Source of the DNA: Helianthus annuus
Lineage: Eukaryota; Streptophyta; Magnoliopsida; Asterales; Asteraceae
Assembly (NCBI RefSeq): GCF_002127325.2
Contig: NC_035444.2
Span: 78,365,392 to 78,429,391 of the forward strand
DNA: 64,000 bases
Direction of reading: 5' to 3'
Shown here: positions 11,200 to 22,120 of the stretch, piece after piece
Layout of the letters: every line of letters begins with the position of its first letter
How positions within the stretch are numbered: the first letter of the stretch is position 1
Notes under the pieces: model-generated
What the model saw: the letters and a program-made list of their open reading frames with translations, nothing else
Told to the model about the DNA's origin: nothing
Database searches by the model: none
Position numbers and translations under genes: made by a program

Positions 11200-12135
11200 T
11201 AATCATTAGTACTAAGAGTAAAGAACTTAAGGAAATTTCTGTAGTTTCAGAATACCTAGATATATTCCCAGAAGAATTACAAGGGTTACCACCAGATAGG
11301 GAGGTAGAATTTAGGATTCATCTAATTCCGGAAACTATACCGATAGCCAAGCCACCTTATCGGTTAGCACCCACAGAAATATTAAAACTGAAAAATCAAT
11401 TAGATGAATTATTAAATAAAGGTTTCATACAACCTAAGTTTATCTTCGTAGGAGGAGGCACTAGTGTTGTTTATTAAGAAAAAGAATGGTTCGATGAGAA
11501 GGTGTATTGATTGTAGAGAATTGAATCAGGTTACAATTAAGAATCGATACCCATTACCTAAGATTGATGATCTTTTCGATCAACTTTAAGGAGCTAGATA
11601 TTTTTCTAAGATATACCTTCGTTCCGGATATTATCAATTGAAAGTACAAGAAGAAGACATACCTAAAACTGCTTTCAGAACTAGGTATGGTCATTATGAG
11701 TTTACAGTCATGCCCTTTGGACTAACAAATGCTCCAGCCGCATTTATGGACATGATGAATAGGATCTGTAAACCATATTTGGATAAATTTGTAATTATCT
11801 TCATCGACGATATACTTATTTATGCCAAAAGTCAGGAAAAACATTATCAGCACTGGCATGCACTCTTAACTTTGTTAAGAAAAGAAAAGTTGTATGCCAA
11901 ATTCTCGAAGTATGAATTTTGATTGCCAGAAGTATAATTTCTGGGTCATATGGTGAATCATGAAGGTATGGATCTAGATCCTGATAAGATAGAGGCAATT
12001 ACCAAATGGAAGATTCAGCAATCCGCAATGGAAATTAGGAGTTTTGAAGGTTTAGCTAGATATTATAGATGGTTTATTAAGGATTTTTCCAAGATAGACA
12101 TATCATTAACTAAGCTAACCTGTAAAAACAATTAA
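11200..12135 (+). pseudogene. Element B reverse transcriptase
   Basis: Reading across frames shows FPEELQGLPPDREVEFRI, then [14 protein letters not shown] and [33 protein letters not shown] and [11 protein letters not shown] (active-site FIDD at about 11800-11811) follow. A frameshift near 11450 and stops near 11589, 11922 and 11937 destroy the frame. The sequence is close in type to the RT of element C (51060-51905). Confidence 0.9.
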
Positions 12136-12535
12136 GTTTGAATAAGGACCTAAACAAGAAGAAGCCTTTAGGATCTTAAAGCATAAATTAACAAATGCCC
12201 AATCCTAGCCTTACTAGAAGGAACAGAAGATTTTAAAAGTATACGGTGATGCTTCAAAACTAGGATTTGGATATGTGTTAATGCAACGCAAAAAGGTAAT
12301 TGCGTATGCTTCAAGGAAATTGAAAAAGCACGAAGAAAGCTATACCACTCATGACTTAGAATTAGGAGCCATAATTTTGCCCTTAAGATTTGGAGACATT
12401 ATCTGTATGGAAGTAAGTTTACTGTCTATACGAGTCATAAGAATTTAAGATATATATTTGAGCAAAAAGAATTAAACATGAGGAAAAGGAGATCCTAATT
12501 GATTACGACTGTGATATTCAGTATCACGAAGGAAA
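12136..12535 (+). pseudogene. Element B RNase H
   Basis: [20 protein letters not shown] and [23 protein letters not shown] mark the domain (DAS and E blocks). It is then frameshifted near 12380 and ends in [13 protein letters not shown], where the sequence breaks off. Confidence 0.85.
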
Positions 12536-13010
12536 GGCTGAAGACGGCTAGGGATCGCCAGAAGAGTTATACAGATAATAGACAAAATCCGTTGGAGTTT
12601 CAAGTTGGAGACAAAATGCTATTGAAAGTATCTCCTTGGAAAGGAGTTGTTAGATTCGGTAAGAAAGGAAAGCTAAGTCCAAGGTACGTAGGACCATTTC
12701 CCGTGATCCAACGTATAGGACCAGTTGCTTATCAATTACAACTACCAGAAGAACTAGCTGGAGTTCACGATGTATTTCATGTATCCAATCTCAAGAAATG
12801 TCTCTCAGACGAATCCCTGGTAGTACCTCTTCAAGATATAAAGGTAAATGAAAAATCTAAATTGTAGGGAAACCACTACAAATAGAAGATAGAAAGATCA
12901 AGTTTCTCAAACACAAACGACTAGTGCTGGTCAAAGTCAAATGAAATTCAAAGAGAGGACCAGAATACACTTGAGAGCTAGAATCAGAAATGAAGTATCC
13001 TCATCTATTT
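12536..13010 (+). pseudogene. Element B integrase C-terminus and chromodomain remnant; catalytic core deleted
   Basis: After the RNase H end, the sequence resumes at [17 protein letters not shown], followed by [19 protein letters not shown], the [19 protein letters not shown] block and the chromodomain-like tail (GPEYTW-L-SEMKYP near 12955-12990). In element C the same two points are about 1 kb apart and enclose the zinc finger and the whole DDE core. That segment is missing here at about 12536-12545. B therefore could not integrate itself. Confidence 0.88.
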
Positions 13011-13038
13011 CAGTAAATCTCGAGGACGAGATTTTTCT

Positions 13039-13052
13039 TAAGGTGGGGAGGA
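13039..13052 (+). other. Element B polypurine tract
   Basis: TTAAGGTGGGGAGGA lies immediately before the 3' LTR start. It is the expected second-strand primer. Confidence 0.8.
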
Positions 13053-14496
13053 TGTAACAACTCCCACTAAAATTAATACTTAGGATGATAATTATCCAAT
13101 AAGAAAACCCTAATTGAGACACCCAAGTAATTCTGCATAAACCCTAAAATTTTCAGAATAATCGGAATCAGGATCAGTGCCCCTAAAACTCAGGGGGGGT
13201 AAACCCTGGTGGACGATTATCTTAAAAAACTCGTTGTTAAAATTTCATTGGAAGAAATTATTAACTCAGCTAGCCTAGTCCCGAACCTAGCTACCCTATA
13301 AATAGACTGCTTCCCTTACGGACCGTAAGGGAAAAGGGCTTACGGTCCGTAAGCATGTCCAAATTTTGTGTATAAATAGCAGACATTGGCACTTGATTTT
13401 GGGCACTGAAACGGCGATAAAACTCCAAATACACACGGAGATATCGCCTGTATACTATTAAAACACACACAGATCTCGAATCGCTGCCGCAATCAGGGTA
13501 ATAACTCGATCGCTATTACGATTCAACGTCCGGTCGATTGTAACTATCCAACGATTGCTTGAGTGCTGCTCAAATTGAGTTTATACTTTGTTATTCATCG
13601 TGATTTCGACTTGAATGTTTGAGTGTTATCCGAATTCGGACTATACTCTGTCATTCGTTGTGAATCCACTGAATTGTTAAGTATTGCACTTTGTTAATCG
13701 TTGTGAGGGTTTAATCTCGTGAATTGACGTAACTGTTGTATTAGTTACTAACCCATTGGTGTGCGCACTGTTATATAAATTAGGTTAATCAAGGCTAAAC
13801 AGTAGGCTTATACTCTGCTCGTTAAATCTTCAATGTGAGTCATTCTCTTTTTATCAACTGTTTTACAATACTCCAAATTATTTTTAAAAGTAATAATTAC
13901 AGGGACTAAGTCGTGGATATCTTGAATCACTGGCTAGTGGGGTATTGTGCACATTACTAATTTTCTCCCGGTTAGGTTCATTGACCTACTAGGGATAATC
14001 ATCACTATCTGGGTTCATTGACCTAATAGTGGTATGACCATCGTCACCATTGTGACCTGTCACCATTGTGACACAGTGCCAGATAAAAATAAGATATAAA
14101 CCATTGTAATCGCTCTTATGCTGTAATTTATAACTAAGAGTCATTTTATAAAACCTAAATGAACTCACTCAGTATTTCCCCGCTGACAAAACCTTTTTCA
14201 AACATGTTTCAGGTGATCTGTTATGATCCAGGGAAAAGTTCCGTGAAGCACTACAAGCTTAAGAAAGTGGCTCAGGATAAAATAAAGGAACATGTTTTGT
14301 AAAATAAAAGATTTCCCAGTGAAATCAAATGATTATAAATTACCGGGGTTTTATCCCTAAATTATGTAAACGAGCAGTTTTTAAATATTAAAAGATCCTG
14401 TTTTAAAAAGACTTCCGTTGTCGCCTAAATTAAATACCACAGGATTTCTGTCTCACGGCTCCTGAAACGAGTCAAACCGGGTCGGGAGCCGTGACA
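13053..14496 (+). repeat. Element B 3' LTR
   Basis: It is the second copy of 5771-7213, beginning TGTAACAACTCC and ending GCCGTGACA. TATAAATA lies at 13297-13304. Confidence 0.93.
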
Positions 14497-14501
14497 CAGG
14501 T

Positions 14502-15381
14502 AGCCTGTGATAACGACGGCGCGCCTGTCGCGTGGTGCGCCTCGTACTTTTGGAAAGACAACTTGCTCATCTTTCCGATCATTGTCCGGTCTTCTTGCCG
14601 CCTTGCGCTACTTTCCTTTTCCTCCATTGATCATGTGGGTTGAGGCCACACACATGGTCCTCTTACCCGTGGAGATGTCCTCGTTGTGGGGGTGATGCAC
14701 TTGGTTTGCTTTTGCGCGGCGGGCAACAGATGTTGCAGCTTCCCCTCTTTTAGGGCTCGTTCAATCTCCAGTTTTGTTGTGTGACCCGAGTCCTTGTGAT
14801 ACTCACAGTAGATTTGAGATCCTGGTTTTTCTTGGACTTCATCGGTTGGGCCGGTTGCAGGAATTACGCGTCCATAAGGAGGACGTCGCTTAGCGACTGG
14901 TTGATCTCGGTCCAGTTACGGTCCCGAGATTCCTTCTTCGACGCTCGGTTTTCACGTTGGGCGTTGATTGTTGCCCTTGCGTCGGGCTGGTTATTATGCG
15001 GGACATATGGTTTGGGATCGCTGCCGTGATTCCATGTGTCCCGGTTGCGCTTGTTGTTGCGCTTGGGCTCTTGGCGGGAGGACTGACCTTCCGCTTGGGG
15101 CTGTGCCTTTGTGACGTGCGACTTGAGGGAACGCTGAGTTTGGGCGTACGTCTTAACCACGGCCATGACGTCTTCCCATTTCTTTGGCAAGCCTTCCTTG
15201 CCGGAGATCGTTATAACCATTTCTTCGTCCTTGACGGCTCGAATGAAATGGTTGCGTGCCATTTAGTCTGCAACGCCGCCTATCTCCAGGCACGCTTTGT
15301 TGTAACGGACGACAAACGACTCGAGAGATTCGTTGTCTCCGCGCCAGATGTTCATGACGTCCATAGAATCACGTCCATGAC
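14502..15381 (-). pseudogene. Element A gag, C-terminal half
   Basis: The minus-strand frame from 15262 reads MARNHFIRAVKDEEMV and then GLPKKWEDVMAVVKTYAQ, a charged gag tail rich in Arg, Lys and Gln. It is contiguous with the capsid part (16058-17038) once the hAT MITE and its 8-bp duplication are removed. It stops where element B begins. A nucleocapsid zinc finger is not clearly preserved. Confidence 0.75.
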
Positions 15382-15389
15382 GTCGCTGC

Positions 15390-16049
15390 TAGGGCTGTAA
15401 ACGAACCGAACGAACACGAACGAGGCCTTGTTCGTGTTCGTTCGTTAAGAAAATAAATGTGTTCACGAACGGTTCATGAACACTTACCGAACGAGATTTT
15501 ATGTTCGTGTTCGTTCATTAAGGAAATGAGCGTGTTCACGAACGGTTCACGAACACAAGCGAACACAAATAAATTTGGCGAACGCGATGAAGGATAAAGG
15601 TGGATGGCCCAGAGAGTAGCACTAGAACTTGAATCCCTTATTGTGGAACGGAGGTAGATCATATTTGTCGATGTAAATAATGAGAAAAGAAAGGGAAATG
15701 GTGCATAAACAAGGTGAAAGAGGGTTTCCTAGTTTAATTGTTAGAGCAACGATATAAATAAAAGTTTAATAGTATAAAAACTATATGTAAAATATATGAA
15801 AGTATAAAAATCTTTAATTAAAACACGAACATAAACGAACGCAAATGAACGAATGTTCATGAACACCTTACCGAACGTTCACGAACACAATTGAACGAAC
15901 GGGACCTTTGTTCATGTTCGTTCATTTAACTAATCGAACGGAATTTCTTGTTCATGTTCGTTCGTTTATTAAACGAACGAACATAAACGAACTTCCCGCC
16001 GAACGATTCACGAACTGTTCACTGAACGTTCGGTTCGTTTACAGCCCTA
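15390..16049. mobile_element. hAT-type MITE, 660 bp, perfect 8-bp TSD
   Basis: Terminal inverted repeats TAGGGCTGTAAACGAACCG and its complement are flanked by GTCGCTGC at 15382-15389 and 16050-16057. The eight-base duplication and TAGGG ends indicate the hAT superfamily. The subterminal region is rich in GAACGAACA/TGTTCGTTC motifs in both orientations. There is no coding capacity. It interrupts element A gag. Confidence 0.93.
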
Positions 16050-16057
16050 GTCGCTGC

Positions 16058-17038
16058 TGGCTAAAATGTGCGAGGAACTTTGCTTGCAAGTCCTCAAATG
16101 AGGCCAGTGATCCCACTGGCAAAGAATGGAACCAAGCCCTCGCCGGACCCGTGAGGGTCTGGGAGAAAAATGACATCAGGTGGGCTCGTCCTACCTGCCG
16201 TTGCACCCTGCGCCGGTGAAGATGTTCATGTGATCGTCCGGGTCGGACGAACCATTGTATTTCCCAATGTTTAATGGGAATAAGTGGTGGTGACATTGGC
16301 GTGGGAAATCTCCGGGGCGAACTTGGAGTTTTCGGCCGCAGGTTTTGGCCTGTAGGGTTGGCTCTGGTGGTGCTTTGCAGCACGGAGGTATGTGGTGCGG
16401 GGTTGAGTGGGAGGAACATAATTGCGTCCTCCTGGTCTACTGCTAGTAGCCTAGGACTCCCTGCAGTATGTATGGTCGTCCGGATCGGTACGACAATGTC
16501 CTTCATGGTGGGAAAGAGGTCCCAGCCGGCTATGGATGCCAGAGCCGCGATGGGTTGTGAATTGCCGCCTGTTTTCGCCATGAGGGCTCAGGCGGCTTTG
16601 TATTGGGCCCCTGCTGCGGGACCTGTATGAGGAATCATCCTCATTAATTGTGCGTACCTCACAGTAAGAGGAGTCGCGGTCTTCACGCCTAATTCGGGAG
16701 GCTGGGTGTGTGGGGGTCCTGCCGTCGTATTGTAAAATATGACTCGCAGGTGTATGCGGTGCCGAGGTAGGCCCGGCAGGTACTTGCGCTTCTGCGCAAA
16801 CTCTATTGTTTGTTGCGGCCAGCATAGCTTTTTGTTGGTCATACTAGACATGGAGGTTCGTGCCTGGAGGTATCACAGAAGCATACTGTGACAGATCTTG
16901 TGCGAACGTAAGGGATGCGCCCCCTTGCGTTGATGTGCCAATATGGCCAGTATTTGGGGCTGGAGGAGCGATCCCTGCAGGCCCTAGGTTTGCGGGGTTT
17001 AGGCTATCCCCGGTAATGTTGTTCAGACGATCAGACAT
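16058..17038 (-). pseudogene. Element A gag, N-terminal and capsid part
   Basis: The start is placed at the ATG complementary to 17036-17038 (MSDRLNNITGDSLNP). The longer frame's first codons would overlap the primer site. Then come a stop near 16848, frameshifts, and the capsid signature LTGPARAWFHSLPVG and FEDLQAKFLAHFSQQ near 16060-16200. This matches the plant retrotransposon gag domain. It is broken by at least three frame changes and then by the MITE. Confidence 0.8.
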
Positions 17039-17085
17039 GATCTTTGGGAAAGAAAAAGGAATGTGGAAAAAAGTGCTAAGAGTAG

Positions 17086-17098
17086 CGGTGGGTGCCAA
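17086..17098 (-). other. Element A primer-binding site
   Basis: On the minus strand TTGGCACCCACCG directly follows an LTR ending ...CATCA. It resembles the TGGCGCCCACCG-type primer sites of Tat elements. The tRNA is not certain. Confidence 0.55.
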
Positions 17099-17371
17099 TG
17101 ATGAAACAATGGTTAACCGAGGGGGTTACCTCACTGGTCACGTCAAGTAGGGTTAATCCCTTCTTCCCGAGGATCGCTGGCTGGATCGTCCACTGGTTGA
17201 TCTCCTACACAAGGAAACAAACCGTGACTCGTAACAAGGAGGATGGGGTAGGGGGTGCTCCTTGTTACCACTCTCCAGCGTGAGAATCAGTCATTTGCTT
17301 GGGAAGCAAAGTGTGATAGTAGTAATAGTGAGAGAGTTGTGAAGAGATATCTCAAACCTGGTTTGGGTCGT

Positions 17372-17379
17372 TATTTATA
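17372..17379 (-). promoter_or_regulatory. TATA box of element A LTR
   Basis: TATAAATA on the minus strand, in GGCTATAAATAACG, about 335 bp upstream of the gag ATG. Confidence 0.6.
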
Positions 17380-17567
17380 GCCGAGGAGTGGAGGAGGGGA
17401 CAGACTAACGACGTGCTGCCCTTATGCAGGTGTGTCAGGCTTGTCGGTTGTGGGGGTGAAGCCACGTCCTACTGTAGTGTCAGTCTGTTGCTTACGTATG
17501 GGCTGACAGGCGACTGTCATTGGTGCCACTTGCTCTGTGATGTCAGTTCCACTTGCCTCATGAGCAG

Positions 17568-17812
17568 GATGCGGTGCCGCGCCGCATCGCTGCCTGCGGT
17601 AACTACTGTTGTTTTCGCGTTCACTCTGGCTAAGATTGCGGGATGCGGTGCCAGGCTGCATCCCCACTTGTGGTGACTGTTGTTGTTGTCCAGATCACTT
17701 GTATTGATGAAAACGTTCACAGGATGCGGTGCGAGGCCGCATCGCTATACGTACACTCATTTTCATAAACCAGGTAAGGAGATATTCATAGGATGCGGTG
17801 CCAGGCCGCATC
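17568..17812. repeat. Four spaced hairpins, GATGCGGTGCCAGGCCGCATC
   Basis: Copies at 17568-17588, 17642-17662, 17723-17743 and 17792-17812 are each a 21-bp imperfect palindrome. They are spaced about 70-80 bp apart, upstream of the LTR TATA box, so they may be enhancer-like elements. Confidence 0.85.
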
Positions 17813-17930
17813 GCTTATATCTATCTTTATTTTCCCATCTTTTGACAGATTGGATTCGTCATCTGTGTTCGCGCATGCCCGCACGGACACAGATAAGTTC
17901 TTGATGGTGGGGTTTTTTGCTGAGGCTAAT

Positions 17931-18130
17931 GGTCACTTGCGGTCGTGCTGACGCGAGATCTGGGACCATACCCCTTCAATAGCGCCATCCATAACTGTTT
18001 GTGACATCGTCCCCTCCCAACGCCTGGCATCAACAACACCGAAGAACCTAACAAACCCAAAAGCATTCCTACCACCATTACATTTATGTGGAACGAAAGG
18101 AGTTGGAGATGGAGGTTTCTATGTGAATGT
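17931..18130 (-). pseudogene. Fragment with an RRM-like motif, uncertain
   Basis: A minus-strand frame reads CNGGRNAFGFVRFFGVVDAR and ends in a TGA near 17930. FGFVRF resembles the RNP1 motif of RNA-recognition domains that also occur in ORF1 of plant LINEs. Only about 60 residues are open, without the rest of the domain. Chance is possible. Confidence 0.3.
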
Positions 18131-18462
18131 TGGAACAACTTTGGATAACTAACTTTTTATTTTCAAAAAGTTCGACACATGTAAAACAAGAGATTTTTTT
18201 ATTGATTTAAAAAATTATTTCTTTTAAATTTAAATGAACACACAAGTCAATAAGCTATTTTAAGTAGCATCTGGATTAAAACGAAAAAAAAAAAAAAAAA
18301 ACAGATCTCTTATACACAAGTTTATCCCGAATTCCCAATACTGTTTAGTAATTTTTCTTTTGTGGTAAAGGAGTCGGAACTCCGTTAAAAATAGAATTAC
18401 AAACAACGAAGATGATAGTATCATCTTCGGGACATGTCTCCGACTTAAGTCAAACATCCGAC
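18131..18462. other. Intergenic, with an A18 tract
   Basis: An uninterrupted adenine run lies at about 18283-18300. No supported gene. Confidence 0.6.
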
Positions 18463-19363
18463 TAGGGCTATTCAAATTGCTCGACGCTCGACGCTCGTTC
18501 GATGATCGCTTGAAAAATGCTCGGAATTTACTCGTTCGACTCAGCTTTATTGAAAAAATGCTTGGTTCGGTTTGTAAACGAACCGAGCATGAGCAAATGT
18601 ATGCTCAGTTCGGTTCGGCTCAGTTGGCACGATTTTTTTAATATATATATATATATTTGTGTGTATCATTTTTAATGAAATGACTAGAGACCAACATCAA
18701 CAATGTTTGGTCCAAGATCTAAATAGATCTCGTTTAAGTAATTAAAATTGAAATCCAATATCAATAGTTTATTGTCCAATACTTAAATATCCATTTGAGT
18801 AATTGAGTAAAAATTTCAAACACTAAAATGTAAAGCGTCGATCAATACTCAAGTCTCAACATGTCATTCGATTCAGAAGTACAAGACCCTAATCGAAACC
18901 CCCATTGGTCATCGTAATTTGATTTCTCCATAGCCACTCGCCAAGATGGCAACTCGCTAGGGTTTTGCTTCAATCGGTTCATTCAATTTCAAACTTCCGA
19001 AAAAACAAGGGTATGTTTCAATCGGTCGACAATTTATCATCCCGGTTAGCTAATCTCGATAGAACTCGTTGAGTGTTTTTGTATTCCTTGTTATTTGTTA
19101 AATTTTTTACTTGTGTTCTATTAGACGAAACATCATGGACGAAAACTGCACTTTATTCTCTAATAACTAGCATTCCCATCGTCACTTTCATTGTTTGTTC
19201 TGTGACGCTCAATACTCGCTCGACGTTCGTTCGAAAAATGCTCGGATCAAAGCTCGACTTTGGCTCGGTTGAAAAAACGCTCGGTTCGGTTCGGATCAGT
19301 GTGTAAACGAACCGAGCACGAGCAAAGATTTGATCGGTTTGATTCGACTTGTGAACAGCCCTA
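18463..19363. mobile_element. hAT-like non-autonomous element, 901 bp
   Basis: Ends are TAGGGCTATTCAA and, reverse-complemented, TAGGGCTGTTCACAA. They are closely related to the MITE at 15390. Flanks CATCCGAC and CACATGAC match at 5 of 8 bases, so the duplication has decayed. Both ends carry a direct copy of a roughly 130-bp block containing GTAAACGAACCGAGCA. No transposase frame. Confidence 0.7.
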
Positions 19364-19837
19364 CACATGACCCGGTAGTAACTAAATGGACATCATTGGG
19401 GTTAGTGATTTTAATGGGATAAACAAATCTTCTATCTTCTAAAATTGAGGAGGTCATGGTTCATGTCTCAAGGAGTAAAAAAGTTGCCATAAAAAAATTA
19501 CGAGTAAAAAATAAAAAATTTCCATTAAAAAAAGGGTGACTAAATGGGCTCTATGCAAGTCAGCTTTGTGCCCGGCCCAGCAAGAAACCATCTATAACTC
19601 ACCTAAATGGGCTCTATGCAAGTCAGCATTTAGGCTAAACCTCACATTTCATTAGTGACGTACGTCTACTGCTGTGGAAATTTACATTAGTGCAGTTTTA
19701 TAGTTGTTTTCATGCTTTTTACAACATTTCTTAATAGGGATGCAAAAAAACACAAACCCAAATTACTTGATACTCTGTTTAGGTGCACTAAACCAAACAT
19801 ATTAATATAAACAATATGATAACGTATATAAAAAATA
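19364..19837. other. Intergenic
   Basis: It contains two copies of CTAAATGGGCTCTATGCAAG (about 19541 and 19603) and nothing else that I can support. Confidence 0.6.
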
Positions 19838-20334
19838 GGCCCTAACTATCTGTACACCTAGTTTGCCTATCTGCACACTTAGGGTTTACCTACGCAGCGT
19901 ATTGGTCAATACGCAGCGTATAGGGTTAACCCTATACACAGCGTATTGACCTATACTCAGCGTATATAAACCATGGATCTCAGTGCCTAATTACCAATCA
20001 TTGCACAGAAAACAAGGTTTATATACGCAGCGTATAGCTCTCTACGCAGCGTATATAAACCATTAGACTTTTTTGGGTCATTTTGGTAGGTTTGAGGGAT
20101 CATTTTTTCACAAAGTTTATATACGCTGCGTATTGACCTATACTCAGCGTATATAAAGGTCTGAAAATGTCATTTTTTACCCTTGTATTGAGGCTATACG
20201 AAGCCAAATACAAGGGTAGTAGTGTCATTTTTGTCTTATATGCTGCGTAGTGATCTATAAGGAGCGTATATAAAGCTCCATTTTTGTATTTTTTTTTTGT
20301 GTATTCCTTTATTTATTTATAAAAAAAAGGAAAA

Positions 20335-21005
20335 TAACACCCGATATGATAATGTATGATACGATATAACACCCGTATAGGCCTATAGGTGTGATTTAGG
20401 TCCCGTGTTGACCTTGTATAAGCCTATAAGTGTGATATCGTATCGTATAGGTGTAGTATAGGTCACGTATTGACCTCGTATAAGACTATAAGTGTGATAT
20501 CGTATCGTATAGCATAGTATATGTACCGTATTGACCTCGTATAAGACTATAAGTGTGACATCGTATCGTATAGCATAGTATATGTCCCGTATTGACCTCG
20601 TATAAGCCTATAAGTGTGATATCGTATCGTATAGCGTAGTATATGTCCCGTATAGGCCTCTAAGTGTGACATCGTATCGTATAGCTGTAGGATAGGTCAC
20701 GTATTGACCTCGTATAAGCCTATAAGTGTGATATCGTATCGTATAGCATAGTATATGTCCCGTACTAACCTCGTATAAGCCTATAAGTGTGATATCGTAT
20801 CGTATAGTGTCGTATAGGTCACGTATTGAACACGTATAAGCCTATAAGTGTGATATCGTATCGTATAGGTGTAGTATAGGTCACGTATTGACCTCGTATA
20901 AGCCTATAAGTGTGATATCGTATCGTATAACGTAGTATAGGTCACGTATTAACCTCGTATAAGCCTATAAGTGTGATATCGTATCATATATCGTCGCATA
21001 GGCCT
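20335..21005. repeat. 61-bp tandem repeat block 1 in the foldback
   Basis: About ten degenerate units carry CTATAAGTGTGATATCGTAT and end TATTGACCTCGTATAAG. The period is close to 61 bp. CGATACGATACGATGCAATA simple repeats follow. Confidence 0.85.
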
Positions 21006-21894
21006 CTATACGAGACTTATATACTATACACTATACGATACGATTTGATGCAATACGATACGATACGACGCAATACGATAAGATAATTTAATTTAAACGA
21101 TAACAATATAATATATTTGTATTATTTACGAATAATATTGTTTTTTTATAAATAATTTTCTTTTTTTATAAATAAACAAAGGAATACGATAATTTAATTT
21201 AAACGATAACAAAGCAATATATTTGTATTATTTACCAATAATATTGTTTTTTTATAAATAATTTTCTTTTTTAATTTTTATAATTCATAATATTTATATT
21301 ATTTTTTATTTTTATAATTTATATTTGTATTATTTACCAATAATATTGTTTTTTTATAAATAATTTTCTTTTTTTTATAAATAAACAAAGGAATACACAA
21401 TAAAAAAATACAAAAATGGAGCTTTATCTACGCTCCTTAGAGGTCCCTACGCAGCGTATGAGACCAAAATGACCCAACTACCCTTGTATTTGGCTTCGTA
21501 TAGCCTCAACTCAAGGGTATAAAAGACATTTTCAGACCTTTATATACGCTGCGTATAGGTCTATACTCAGCGTATATAAAGGGTGGTAAAATTATTTTTA
21601 ACCCCAAACCAGTGGTAAAATTATCTTTTTAACCCTTATAGTGTATATACGCTGCGTATTGACCTATACTCAGCGTATATAAAGGTCTGAAAATGTCATT
21701 TATACCCTTGTTTTGAGGCTATACGAAGCCAAATACAAGGGTAGTTGTGTCATTTTTGTCTTATATGCTGCGTAGTGATCTATAAGGAGCGTATATAAAG
21801 GTCCATTTTTGTATTTTTTTTTTTGTGTATTCCTTTATTTATTTATAAAAAAAAGGAAAATAACACCCGATACGATAATGTACGATACGATATA

Positions 21895-22120
21895 ACACCC
21901 GTATAGGCCTATAGGTGTGATTTAGGTCCCGTATTGACCTCGTATAAGCCTATAAGTGTGATATCGTATCGTATAGGTGTAGTATAGGTCACGTATTGAC
22001 CTCGAATAAGACTATAAGTGTGATATCGTATCGTATAGCATAGTATATGTATCGTATTGACCTCGTATAAGACTATAAGTGTGATATCATATCGTATAGG
22101 TGTGGTTTAGGTCCCGTCTA
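21895..22120. repeat. 61-bp tandem repeat block 2 in the foldback
   Basis: Three to four units of the same repeat, with CGATACGATA repeats at 22235-22300. This is a shorter version of the core in the second foldback unit. Confidence 0.8.

Larger units (their letters stand above)
5771..14496 (+). mobile_element. Element B: chromovirus-like Ty3/gypsy retrotransposon with both LTRs
   Basis: Two direct LTRs of about 1443 bp start TGTAACAACTCCC and end ...TGACA. A tRNA-Met primer site follows the left LTR and a purine tract precedes the right LTR. Flanks are AAGGT (5766-5770) and CAGGT (14497-14501), a 5-bp target duplication with one mismatch. The LTRs differ at roughly 30 positions by eye (about 2%). 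Internal genes run accessory ORF, gag, protease, RT, RNase H, then only the C-terminal part of integrase. It sits inside element A between gag and protease, in the opposite orientation. Confidence 0.92.
2345..17930 (-). mobile_element. Element A: Tat-type Ty3/gypsy retrotransposon, degraded, split by later insertions
   Basis: Minus-strand order is 5' LTR (17930-17099), primer site, gag (17038-14502), protease, reverse transcriptase, RNase H, a second archaeal-type RNase H and integrase (5770-2345). A second RNase H between the ordinary one and integrase is the hallmark of the Tat/Ogre clade. Element B (5771-14496) sits between gag and protease, and a hAT MITE (15390-16049) sits inside gag. 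Multiple frameshifts and stops mean no intact polyprotein. The outer limit on the right is approximate and the 3' LTR is not identified. Confidence 0.85.
17099..17930 (-). repeat. Element A 5' LTR (outer end approximate)
   Basis: It contains a TATA box (TATAAATA, complement of 17372-17379) followed by a leader to the primer site. Four copies of a hairpin repeat lie upstream of the TATA box. The outer boundary was not fixed because no partner LTR is in the window. Confidence 0.55.

Noticed and set aside
14957..15400. Plus-strand 147-codon ORF
   Set aside because: It overlaps the minus-strand gag of element A and crosses into the hAT MITE, so it is a chance frame.
20335..21005. Regular 61-bp repeats considered as a CRISPR array or centromeric satellite
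   Set aside because: Units are contiguous with no unique spacers, the setting is a plant nucleus, and the array is confined to a foldback element.
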